From the NCBI GenBank assembly GCA_041479965.1, contig JBGOZE010000056.1, positions 1 to 7,487 of the forward strand: DNA of 7,487 bases. The letters are read 5' to 3'. Within the stretch, counting starts at the first letter, position 1, and every line of letters starts with the position of its first letter. The position numbers and the translations under genes are program-made. The notes below the pieces were generated by a model. The model did not search any database. It was not told the origin of the DNA and worked only from the letters and a program-made list of their open reading frames with translations. The DNA comes from SM23-78 sp041479965 (lineage in GTDB: Archaea > Nanobdellota > Nanobdellia > Woesearchaeales > SM23-78). Shown in pieces: positions 1 through 4,879 of the stretch.

Positions 1-9
1 AAAGATTTG

Positions 10-48
10 AAAAAATAGCGGAATGCTTTTTGAGAAATTAATATTTCT
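10..48 (-). terminator. Possible terminator of the nucleotidyltransferase gene
   Basis: An inverted repeat (AGAAAT 33-38, ATTTCT 43-48, 4-base loop) overlaps the stop codon. It is followed on the minus strand by a run of six T (bases 15 to 10). Archaeal RNA polymerase stops at oligo-T on the non-template strand, so this fits a weak terminator. The hairpin is AT-rich and may be coincidental. Confidence 0.3.
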
Positions 49-889
49 AAAAGCTCAACTTCCTGTTTCTCGTAAACTCTTTAGCCCCAGCCACATCTTC
101 AAGCGCAGTAAGGTCTATTACTCCGCCGTAATATGGCTCTACAATCATCTTTATCTTTAGTTTGTCAATGCCATACTGCACAGCTGGCTGTATCTCATAT
201 TCTTTTTTGCCAGGATGCCTCTCAACAGGCTCAATCTTGGTGCAGCACTCAAAGATTCTCTTGTCAAAAGCAAATAGTCCCATGTTTATCAGGATTTTTC
301 CTTTTGGGTCAGGATAGTTGTCCTGGGTTTCTCCAGGCCTCTCGATTATCTTGAGAAGCTCGTACTTATTATTGACTTGCATCACTGCGCACTGGTGCAC
401 CTTCTCTTTCCTGAGATTAGACATCTTAGGATTCTCAAGGGCATCCCTGTCAAAGCCAATTGCTCCCCACTCACTCTTTATCCTGACAATTAATTTGATG
501 GCTTCCAAAGGATACACATCATCGTACCACATGGTGATGAAGGGCTCGTCGCCAACAGCTTCCTTGGCAGAATAAACTGCATTGGCAGTTCCTAGTTGCT
601 CTTTCTGCACAGCATAATCAACCTTCACCTTGCCAATCTTGCTGCCATAGTGCTCTCTTATCATTGGCCCGCCTATGTTGTTGACAACAAAAACAATCCT
701 TTTGATGCCAGCATCAATAAGGCTTTGCAGCGTGGAATCAAACATGGGCCTTCCATCAAGCCCAAGAATCATGCCTTTAAGCCCTTTCTTCACAATCTCT
801 TTTTCCTTCTCTGCAAGGCTCTTGTCTTCTGCTGCCTTCTGCATCCTAGAGCCAAGGCCTGCTGCGAGAACAACTGCTTGTTTTATCAT
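47..889 (-). CDS. Sugar-nucleotide-type nucleotidyltransferase (NTP_transferase-like)
   Basis: Predicted cytosolic enzyme that joins a nucleoside triphosphate to a phosphorylated sugar or similar substrate; the substrate cannot be read from the sequence. Seen in the 280-residue product: the nucleotide-binding signature VVLAAGLGSRM (6-16), a GKP-like loop LDGRPMFD (44-51), EQLGTANAV (97-105, base recognition in this fold), the presumed metal aspartates in WYDDVYP (121-127), the acceptor-side pattern ERPGE...NMGLFAFDKRIFE (183-214), and a closing YGGVIDLTALEDVAGAKEF (254-272) like the W-x-D-x-x-T-x-E-D motif of sugar pyrophosphorylases. A charged insert (about 17-38) lies between signature and GKP loop. 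The start is ATG 889. An upstream in-frame TTG at 943 would lie at the edge of the opposite gene's TATA box and add 18 residues before the signature. No left-hand helix acyltransferase or other extra domain follows, so it is a single-domain enzyme. It ends in TAG. A MobA-like or phosphocholine-type cytidylyltransferase role remains possible. Confidence 0.85.
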   Translation of the reverse strand: MIKQAVVLAAGLGSRMQKAAEDKSLAEKEKEIVKKGLKGMILGLDGRPMFDSTLQSLIDAGIKRIVFVVNNIGGPMIREHYGSKIGKVKVDYAVQKEQLGTANAVYSAKEAVGDEPFITMWYDDVYPLEAIKLIVRIKSEWGAIGFDRDALENPKMSNLRKEKVHQCAVMQVNNKYELLKIIERPGETQDNYPDPKGKILINMGLFAFDKRIFECCTKIEPVERHPGKKEYEIQPAVQYGIDKLKIKMIVEPYYGGVIDLTALEDVAGAKEFTRNRKLSF

Positions 890-910
890 CTTGATTGAAA
901 GATTTCCGAG

Positions 911-923
911 GATTTTAAAAATT
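911..923 (-). promoter_or_regulatory. TATA box of the nucleotidyltransferase gene (leaderless spacing)
   Basis: An AT-rich TATA-like element (TTTTAAAA, centred near 917 on the minus strand) lies about 28 bases before ATG 889. That is the distance at which archaeal transcription normally starts, so the mRNA would begin at or within a few bases of the start codon. No Shine-Dalgarno sequence is seen before 889, which agrees. Inferred from spacing only. Confidence 0.5.
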
Positions 924-945
924 TTATGAATTCCTTTCCGCAACT

Positions 946-953
946 TTTATAAA
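946..953 (+). promoter_or_regulatory. TATA box of the 976-1362 gene (leaderless spacing)
   Basis: A perfect palindromic TTTATAAA, centred at 949.5, lies 26.5 bases before ATG 976. This is the canonical archaeal TATA-to-start distance and predicts a leaderless transcript. No ribosome binding site is present in the 22 bases between. Because the box is symmetric it could also act on the minus strand and give a second, longer transcript of the divergent gene. Confidence 0.65.
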
Positions 954-975
954 AAACCAAGATTTCTATCAATTC

Positions 976-1362
976 ATGACAGATTTAATCGCGTGCTTGG
1001 GAACAGGCAAAGGGACATGGACAGGAGTGTTGAAGCTTGCCAACAGGCAGGAGTTCGAGAGAGTATTCCTGGTGGCCAGCCCTTGGACCAAGGAAACCTT
1101 GAAGATGAACAAGAACAACATCAGTTTTGTCATGATCAATTCTGACGACAAGACCAGCGCGATAAGAGATTCAATAATCAAGCAGTTGGAAGGCAAGGTC
1201 AAGGACTTTGAGGTGGCTGTCAACATTGACTCTGGAACAGGCAAGGAGCACACAGCATTGGTCACTGCGCTTATCAAGCTCGGGCTTGCTCTCAGGTTTG
1301 TTGTCTGCGAAGGCGACAGCATGGAAGAGGTTTCCACTAACATCTCCTATGGTGGCGAATGA
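976..1362 (+). CDS. Small protein of unknown function with two beta-GTGK-helix-beta units (CARF-like appearance)
   Basis: Function not known. The 128-residue soluble protein has no signal peptide or membrane segment. It appears to consist of two similar alpha/beta halves. The first is LIACLG followed by GTGKGTW (9-15), a helix and strand RVFLVA (29-34). The second is VAVNID followed by SGTGKEH (86-92), a long helix TALVTALIKLGL and strand RFVV (107-110). A strand, a glycine/lysine turn, a helix and a further strand late in the domain resemble the nucleotide-sensing CARF/Rossmann-like domains of CRISPR accessory proteins, whose second motif is typically a TGGT-K turn. That resemblance is inference, since no CRISPR or effector gene is nearby. 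The GTGK turns are not Walker A motifs. ATG 976 is set by the TATA box 26.5 bases upstream. The stop is TGA, and reading through it would add only five codons before TAA. It is divergent from the nucleotidyltransferase and may share regulation with it. Confidence 0.8.
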   Translation: MTDLIACLGTGKGTWTGVLKLANRQEFERVFLVASPWTKETLKMNKNNISFVMINSDDKTSAIRDSIIKQLEGKVKDFEVAVNIDSGTGKEHTALVTALIKLGLALRFVVCEGDSMEEVSTNISYGGE

Positions 1363-1393
1363 GTTTCTTTTAGGTATTAATTTTTCTCAGGGT

Positions 1394-1405
1394 AAAATAT
1401 ATAAG
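1394..1405 (+). promoter_or_regulatory. TATA box for the 1463 gene
   Basis: AAAATATATAAG, with TATATAA at 1398-1404, predicts transcription starting near 1427. That gives a leader of about 36 bases which contains a ribosome binding site. A five-T run just before it (1381-1385) could end transcription of the 976-1362 gene. Confidence 0.6.
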
Positions 1406-1450
1406 CAAGCTGTCCTATCCCTATTAGAACAATAGACGATATTAAAATCA

Positions 1451-1458
1451 GGGGTGAT
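1451..1458 (+). promoter_or_regulatory. Ribosome binding site for the 1463 gene
   Basis: GGGGTGAT matches the archaeal Shine-Dalgarno GGAGGTGAT (complement of the 16S rRNA tail), with four bases between GAT and ATG 1463. It fixes this start and serves as the local reference for judging the next gene's start. Confidence 0.7.
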
Positions 1459-1462
1459 TTGA

Positions 1463-1933
1463 ATGGATTTTGGAAGTATTACAGGATTGGCAACAGGCAC
1501 GTTGCCCGCGGGTTTTGACCCTGCTATTTTCAACCCGGCTTGGATAGGGATATTTATGGCTTTCTTAGCAGTATTCGTAGTGATAGCAATCGTAATCTAT
1601 GTTTATTCTGCGTTCGCATGGATGACCATTGCTAAGAAGCTGAACTATAAGAACAGCTGGCTGGCTTGGATTCCTTTTGCGAATTTTGCCATGATCCTTC
1701 AGCTAGGAGGATTTGCCTGGGGGTTGATATTCCTAATGTTGATTCCAATCTTAGGATGGATAGCATTGGCTGTGCTGGGAATCATTGCGACATGGAGGAT
1801 ATTTGAGAAGAGAAAATACCCTGGCGCCTTGAGCCTCATCACCTTAGGTTCAATGATTCCTTGGATAGGGATCATTGCAGGGATAGGCAATCTGATAGTG
1901 TTGGGCCTTGTTGCATGGAGTGACAAGAAGTAA
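1463..1933 (+). CDS. Multi-pass membrane protein, DUF5684-like
   Basis: Integral membrane protein of 156 residues; function unknown. Hydrophobic segments lie at about 29-52, 70-84 (weaker), 86-112 and 120-151. After the first membrane helix comes a short loop with AKKLNYKNSWLAWIPFANF (57-75), then small glycine-rich helices and a WRIFEKRKYPGAL loop (111-123). A K-x-x-x-W-x-A-W-I-P-x-x-N pattern between membrane helices is characteristic of the widespread uncharacterised DUF5684-type proteins; I recognise it by eye only. The N-terminus is not a cleavable signal peptide. The C-terminal tail SDKK is charged and probably cytoplasmic. ATG 1463 is supported by the ribosome binding site. A second small membrane protein follows after a T-run, and the two may be co-transcribed by readthrough. 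Confidence 0.8.
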   Translation: MDFGSITGLATGTLPAGFDPAIFNPAWIGIFMAFLAVFVVIAIVIYVYSAFAWMTIAKKLNYKNSWLAWIPFANFAMILQLGGFAWGLIFLMLIPILGWIALAVLGIIATWRIFEKRKYPGALSLITLGSMIPWIGIIAGIGNLIVLGLVAWSDKK

Positions 1934-1940
1934 ATTAATA

Positions 1941-1957
1941 TTTTTTTTTATTTTTTT
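1941..1957 (+). terminator. Oligo-T terminator after the 1463-1933 gene
   Basis: Two long T tracts (nine T, an A, seven T) lie directly after the TAA stop. T-rich non-template tracts are the intrinsic termination signal of archaeal RNA polymerase. There is no clear hairpin. The AT-rich bases just before (1931-1940) could serve as a TATA element for the next gene, so termination and re-initiation may be combined here. Confidence 0.55.
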
Positions 1958-1971
1958 AGATTTAGTTGGGC

Positions 1972-1979
1972 GAGGTGAT
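1972..1979 (+). promoter_or_regulatory. Ribosome binding site that sets a TTG start at 1984
   Basis: GAGGTGAT is a near-perfect Shine-Dalgarno sequence, followed by four T and then TTG 1984. The spacing is identical to that before ATG 1463. An upstream in-frame TTG at 1966 would place this element inside the coding sequence, so 1984 is the better start. Confidence 0.7.
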
Positions 1980-1983
1980 TTTT

Positions 1984-2349
1984 TTGGATTTACTGACATT
2001 TTTTAGCCTGGGGCTTTTGCTTTCCCTGCTTATAGTGTTCGCCATAGGGTTGCTAATGATCTTCTCAAAGAATTTTGAAAGTAAGAAAAAGAAAATTTAT
2101 GCAATAGTCCTATTGGTCATATCAATATTTAATTTCGTATTTTTCAATGTTTTCTTAAGTCCCAGTTTCACATATGAGCTTATGGTTGTAATCATGCTCA
2201 CCCTGTTTTTTCTCATCCCTTTCATAGAGGGGCTGACTATGCTGGTGGCAAAAGAGATAAGTAAAGGTTTGAGAACAGCCTTTGGAATTTGGCTAGTGTT
2301 GATGGCAGTTTTATGGGTGGTTGTGTTGTCTACTTCAGCAAGTCTGTAA
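1984..2349 (+). CDS. Small four-helix membrane protein, unknown function
   Basis: Unrecognised integral membrane protein of 121 residues. It is very hydrophobic, with predicted membrane helices at about 3-27, 39-58, 65-86 and 98-116. A strongly basic loop SKNFESKKKK (28-37) after the first helix suggests that side faces the cytoplasm. A single glutamate in IPFIEGL (78-84) and an AKEISKGLR loop (89-97) follow helix 3. No cysteine, catalytic motif or signal-peptidase site is seen. The start is the rare TTG at 1984, chosen for the strong ribosome binding site four bases upstream; starting at TTG 1966 would add six residues. It ends six bases before the stop of the convergent nitroreductase gene, so the two transcripts probably overlap at their 3' ends. 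Confidence 0.7.
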   Translation: MDLLTFFSLGLLLSLLIVFAIGLLMIFSKNFESKKKKIYAIVLLVISIFNFVFFNVFLSPSFTYELMVVIMLTLFFLIPFIEGLTMLVAKEISKGLRTAFGIWLVLMAVLWVVVLSTSASL

Positions 2350-2355
2350 AAGAAT

Positions 2356-2853
2356 TCAGAATTTCTCCCAGTGCAGCACATCCTTTAGAGCTCTCTTTCT
2401 GGGAGGATTGACAGATTTCTCATAGTATCCTAGTGAAAGGATGCTTACCACCTTATAGCCTTCAGGGACTCCCAAGATTTCCATTATGTCCCGGCAGTAA
2501 GACTTATTGTTTCATGCTACCCAGCAGCTGCCTATGCCTAGGCTCTCTGCAGCCACTAGTATGTTCTCTGTTGCTGCGCAACCATCCTCAAGATAGTAGT
2601 CAGATTCTTTGCACAGCACAATAATGCAGGCTGCAGCGTTCTTTATGAACTTGCCGTAGGTTGCGATGTCGCTGATTTTCCTGAGCATGGTTTTGTCAGT
2701 CACCACTAAGAACTCCCAGGGCTGGATGTTGACAGCGCTTGGCGCAAGCCTTGCGCAGTCGATTATCTCTTCAAGAATCTCCTTTTCTATTGGTTTGGCA
2801 AGATAGGCTCGATGGCTTCTTCTTTTCTTTATTGAGCTGATGGTATCATTCAT
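2356..2853 (-). pseudogene. Nitroreductase family FMN protein interrupted by one in-frame TGA
   Basis: FMN-dependent NAD(P)H oxidoreductase of the nitroreductase fold, a cytosolic homodimer in known relatives. From ATG 2853 the frame has the flavin-contacting RRSHRAY (11-17), the APSAVNIQPWEF segment (37-48), a DGCAATENILVAAESLGIGSCWVA helix and strand (90-113), then TGA at 2512-2514. The same frame continues without shift for 51 codons: NNKSYCRDIMEILGVPEG, then a YKVVSILSLGYYEK strand and a PPRKR...DVLHWEKF ending, the classic nitroreductase C-terminus, closed by TGA 2356-2358. Total with the TGA position is 165 residues, normal for the family. Relatives I recall read CWVAG-(D/N)-K at this point, so TGA could derive from GGA (Gly) by one base change. 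The truncated 113-residue product would lack part of the flavin-binding fold. Alternatives are sequencing error, a recent nonsense mutation or readthrough. It is the last gene of a three-gene block, 12 bases after its neighbour. Confidence 0.85.
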
Positions 2854-2865
2854 GATTCCACTTTC

Positions 2866-3642
2866 CTAATTCATTACGCCTAGAAGATGATACATCAGCC
2901 TGTCTGCTACTTTGACCATGTCAGTGTAGCTCTTGGATTCAAGCATAACGCAATTGCCTTGAGAATAGGCTATATTCTTGTCGCTCAGAGTCAGCCATAT
3001 AACCATTATCTTTGCATTGGCATTATTGCAGGTCACGATGGGCGTGGCTGTCTCAGTGCTTGCATTGCTCGGAGCCTTGATGAAAGCAGCATGCGTAGGC
3101 ACCTTGAGCAGCCCTGATGGGCCTATTATCTTGGCAATCTCGACGCCAGCGATGACTATGGTGTTATTGTCAGAGTCAGGGTCAAGGGTTATGAAGATGC
3201 TTCCATTATTGTCCCTTATCGCGAAGAACTTATTCCTGAGGTTAGTCTCAACAGCGATGTCCTCTAGCTCGCGTGGGTGATAATAGAATGGCACCCAGTA
3301 GGGCTGGGCTCCTCTCTGGAGCATGGTGTACCAGAAGCCGTCATCCTGCTGGATGAATTCGAAATTGTTGTATTTGTCCTTCTCAAACTGTATTTGTTTA
3401 AGATATTTTGGGATTAAGACAATTCCCAGGAATATTAGCAATAGCGCAGCAGCGAAGATGATGAAATAGAGAGTCTGATGCTTTGGCTTCACAGCCTCTT
3501 CTTTCTTGTCATCCTTAACTTCCTGTTTTTCCGCTTTAGTTGGCTCAGGCTCTTGTCCTGCCTCTATCTCCTTATTTCTTTTCTCTTTCATACTCCCTTC
3601 TTTATGAGATGCTTTAGATGATTTCTTGGTCTTTCTTGTCAT
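2866..3642 (-). CDS. Membrane-anchored extracytoplasmic protein, paralogue of the upstream gene product
   Basis: Function unknown; probably anchored by one N-terminal helix with the C-terminal domain outside. The 258-residue product has a long charged Lys/Glu cytoplasmic segment (1-55), a membrane helix (about 58-78), then YNNFEF (91-96), WVPFYYHPRELEDI (116-129), a beta-rich middle and a C-terminal part with C205 and C231 separated by 25 residues, ending in ADRLMYHLLGVMN (246-258). The adjacent upstream protein has the same order: charged tail, helix, YNFEY, FYFPP, Cys-x25-Cys and DRLLYSYFGVIN. The two therefore look like a tandem duplication. The cysteines could form a disulfide outside the cell (inference). 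ATG 3642 overlaps the end of the upstream gene by 29 bases and has GGTGTGAT just before it. ATG 3591, eighteenth codon, is an alternative start but its GGGAG element is only one base from it. The protein does not resemble any enzyme I recognise. Confidence 0.8.
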   Translation of the reverse strand: MTRKTKKSSKASHKEGSMKEKRNKEIEAGQEPEPTKAEKQEVKDDKKEEAVKPKHQTLYFIIFAAALLLIFLGIVLIPKYLKQIQFEKDKYNNFEFIQQDDGFWYTMLQRGAQPYWVPFYYHPRELEDIAVETNLRNKFFAIRDNNGSIFITLDPDSDNNTIVIAGVEIAKIIGPSGLLKVPTHAAFIKAPSNASTETATPIVTCNNANAKIMVIWLTLSDKNIAYSQGNCVMLESKSYTDMVKVADRLMYHLLGVMN

Positions 3643-4222
3643 TGATCACACCGAAATATGAGTAGAGAAGCCTGTCTCTCAGCCTCAAGAGCTCAGTCCC
3701 TCGGGCATTCAGGTAGATGCAGTTGTCATTATCAACAATGCTGGTATTGTCTGAGATGTTGAGCACTATGACGGGCGTCTTGAGGGTTGCGTTGGAACAG
3801 TCAAGGATGTTGAGGTCAGGGTATTGCTCTGAAAAGTTGAGCACTCCGCTATAGGCAAGCTTCTCCAAGTACTGGGAAAGGTCAAACCTAACTATCTCCA
3901 TGACGTTCAGGTTGGCAGTCTCCTTTGGATTGAAAGTTATCATGATAAAATATGATTCTTTGAGCTTGTTAGTCACGCTGTTTGAAAGGTTGATGTAGTC
4001 AGTTTGCTGAGGTGGAAAATAGAAAGCCATCTGTTTGCCGTTTATCTTGGTGTAGAATTGGTTGTTCTTGTATTCAAAATTATATTTGCCATAGCTGGTT
4101 GTGTCTCCGCTAGTGAAAGAGCCCAGTAAGACTCCGAAGGCTGACAATACCATCAGTAAGGATAGGATTACACTTATCCAGACCTGCTTTTTCTTCTCAG
4201 ATTGCCTCTCACGCTTGCCCAT
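3614..4222 (-). CDS. Membrane-anchored extracytoplasmic protein, first gene of the block
   Basis: Function unknown. The 202-residue protein has a short basic N-terminus (1-13), one membrane helix (about 14-34, no clear cleavage site) and an extracytoplasmic domain. This domain contains YGKYNFEYKNNQFY (44-57), an FYFPPQQTDYINL segment (67-79), strand YFIMITFNP (91-99), C142 and C168 separated by exactly 25 residues, and DRLLYSYFGVIND (183-195). It shares this layout with the next gene's product and is shorter mainly because it lacks the long charged tail. The C-terminal YLEKLAYSGV...DLNILDC region suggests a compact alpha/beta domain. ATG 4222 lies 26.5 bases from a TATA box, which predicts a leaderless mRNA. 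The stop TAA is inside the start region of the following gene, so translation of the two is probably coupled. It could be part of a surface or secretion assembly, but nothing seen proves this. Confidence 0.8.
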   Translation of the reverse strand: MGKRERQSEKKKQVWISVILSLLMVLSAFGVLLGSFTSGDTTSYGKYNFEYKNNQFYTKINGKQMAFYFPPQQTDYINLSNSVTNKLKESYFIMITFNPKETANLNVMEIVRFDLSQYLEKLAYSGVLNFSEQYPDLNILDCSNATLKTPVIVLNISDNTSIVDNDNCIYLNARGTELLRLRDRLLYSYFGVINDKKDQEII

Positions 4223-4245
4223 GGAATGTAAGGATAAGAAAAGGG

Positions 4246-4251
4246 TTTAAA
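4246..4251 (-). promoter_or_regulatory. TATA box of the 4222-to-2356 operon (leaderless spacing)
   Basis: TTTAAA within minus-strand CTTTTTAAACCC is centred 26.5 bases before ATG 4222, the same spacing as at the 976 gene. The three genes downstream on the minus strand have no other obvious promoter, so this one probably drives the whole block. Confidence 0.6.
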
Positions 4252-4283
4252 AAGATTACTGTAAGCTCCAAATGCAAATCATA

Positions 4284-4430
4284 TTATAAAAGCCAGCCAG
4301 GCTGCGAATGGCATTGTTTTCCGCAATATTTTCACGTCACAAAAATTCGTCGACTTTCAAAGATAGACGAATTTTTGGGACTCAAAAGCCAGAAAGCCTC
4401 GTATTTTAACGGCTTCTGGCTTTTGTTGTA
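4284..4430 (+). ncRNA. Candidate small RNA with two consecutive hairpins
   Basis: This part of the 326-base non-coding stretch has its own TATA-like TTATAAAA (4284-4291), predicting a start near 4314, and then two strong hairpins. Stem 1 is 11 perfect pairs, AAAAATTCGTC 4341-4351 with 4366-4376 and a 14-base loop. Stem 2 is 14 pairs with one bulged A, 4384-4398 with 4411-4424, a 12-base loop and GCCAGAA/TTCTGGC in the stem. A short T-rich tail follows (4421-4428). A new promoter begins at 4444, so the element looks like a unit of its own. It is not a tRNA and no C/D box pattern was recognised. It could instead be paired terminators or a regulatory site, and the strand is uncertain because both stems are nearly symmetric. 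Confidence 0.3.
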
Positions 4431-4443
4431 AGAATAGCAAACA

Positions 4444-4451
4444 TTTATAAA
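4444..4451 (+). promoter_or_regulatory. TATA box of the zinc-ribbon gene
   Basis: TTTATAAA, identical to the box at 946-953, predicts transcription from about 4474. The coding start is at 4549, giving a leader of about 75 bases, much longer than the near-leaderless neighbours. Confidence 0.6.
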
Positions 4452-4480
4452 CCAGTCGCGTTTCATGGGCGCTATAGCAC

Positions 4481-4528
4481 ATGAGAAGTGTTTCTTTTAG
4501 GAGGAACTTTTCTTTTTGTGTTATATAG
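4481..4528 (+). other. Possible 15-codon upstream ORF in the leader of the zinc-ribbon gene
   Basis: ATG 4481 lies only about seven bases after the predicted transcription start and opens a 15-residue frame (MRSVSFRRNFSFCVI) ending in TAG 4526-4528, 20 bases before the main start. An AGGAGG (4499-4504) lies inside it. It could be a near-leaderless regulatory peptide or simply chance. There is no support beyond position. Confidence 0.2.
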
Positions 4529-4534
4529 AAGAAT

Positions 4535-4539
4535 GGAGG
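4535..4539 (+). promoter_or_regulatory. Ribosome binding site of the zinc-ribbon gene
   Basis: GGAGG lies nine bases before ATG 4549, matching the register of the GGAGGTGAT consensus used by nearby genes. It favours ATG 4549 over an upstream in-frame TTG at 4516. Confidence 0.7.
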
Positions 4540-4548
4540 AATAGTAGA

Positions 4549-4773
4549 ATGGAAGATTTCCAAAGTGATGGCCATGAAGGTGGCAGAAGGGGCGGCGGCG
4601 GCTTCAGAGGAGGCGGCGGTGGCGGAGGCTTCAGGAGAAGTTTCGGTGGCCCTAGAGAGATGCACAAGACAACCTGCTCAGATTGCGGGCAAGAGTGCGA
4701 AGTTCCCTTCAAGCCAATAGAAGGAAAACCTGTCTATTGCAGGGACTGCTTCATGAAAAGAAAGCCGAGATAA
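4549..4773 (+). CDS. RGG-rich CxxC-x17-CxxC zinc-ribbon protein
   Basis: Small basic protein of 74 residues, probably zinc- and nucleic-acid-binding; exact role unknown. The first part is a low-complexity RGG/GGGF tract (about 11-34: GGRRGGGGFRGGGGGGGF...), the kind of disordered segment that binds RNA. The second part is one zinc-ribbon knuckle pair, CSDC (43-46) and CRDC (64-67), separated by exactly 17 residues, which fits the CxxC-x17-CxxC domain family common in small-genome archaea and candidate bacterial phyla. The characteristic PF-x-P-x-x-GKPVYC (53-64) lies between. An extra cysteine (C50) sits in the loop. The tail FMKRKPR is basic. The GGC/GGT-rich tract makes local base composition unlike the neighbours. 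It is monocistronic, with its own promoter, long leader and terminator, which hints at strong or regulated expression (inference). Confidence 0.88.
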   Translation: MEDFQSDGHEGGRRGGGGFRGGGGGGGFRRSFGGPREMHKTTCSDCGQECEVPFKPIEGKPVYCRDCFMKRKPR

Positions 4774-4776
4774 GAG

Positions 4777-4822
4777 TATTAGACTATTAAACGAGTCTGA
4801 TAGAAATTATTTATTTTTTTTT
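4777..4822 (+). terminator. Hairpin plus T-run terminator of the zinc-ribbon gene
   Basis: A nine-pair stem with one G-T pair (TATTAGACT 4777-4785 with AGTCTGATA 4794-4802, 8-base loop) begins just after the stop codon. It is followed by a run of nine T (4814-4822). It separates this gene from alaS. Confidence 0.7.
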
Positions 4823-4879
4823 ATATATTCCAAACCTGATTCTCAGTTATTGTATAGCATTCTTTATAGAAAGCAAAAA

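Noticed and set aside
935..943. TTTCCGCAA shared between 935-943 and 4318-4326 as a possible regulator site
   Set aside because: A nine-base match seen twice in 7.5 kb, at different positions relative to the promoters, is not convincing without more copies.
1000..1014. Walker A (P-loop) motif in the 976-1362 protein
   Set aside because: GTGKGTW and SGTGKEH lack the G-x4-GK-[S/T] spacing, since nothing glycine-like lies five residues before GK and no Ser/Thr directly follows the lysine. No Walker B is evident either.
2512..2514. Selenocysteine at the nitroreductase TGA
   Set aside because: The position follows CWVA, where family members I recall have glycine rather than a catalytic cysteine. 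No SECIS-like element was recognised in the short 3' region, which runs into the convergent gene.
4288..4330. tRNA-like or small palindromic element around CAGCCAGGCTG and GCCA...TGGC
   Set aside because: The stems are only four to five pairs, with an impossible one-base loop in the inner one. No cloverleaf arms or T-loop sequence could be found.
4590..4645. Tandem DNA repeat or CRISPR-like array
   Set aside because: The GGC/GGT/GGA run simply encodes the RGG/GGGF protein tract. There are no regularly spaced identical repeats with unique spacers.
4357..4665. 102-codon minus-strand frame through the hairpins and the glycine-rich tract
   Set aside because: Its composition (Ala/Ser/Pro repeats) is the antisense image of the GGC-rich RGG tract. 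It has no ribosome binding site and overlaps the well-supported zinc-ribbon gene and the structured element.
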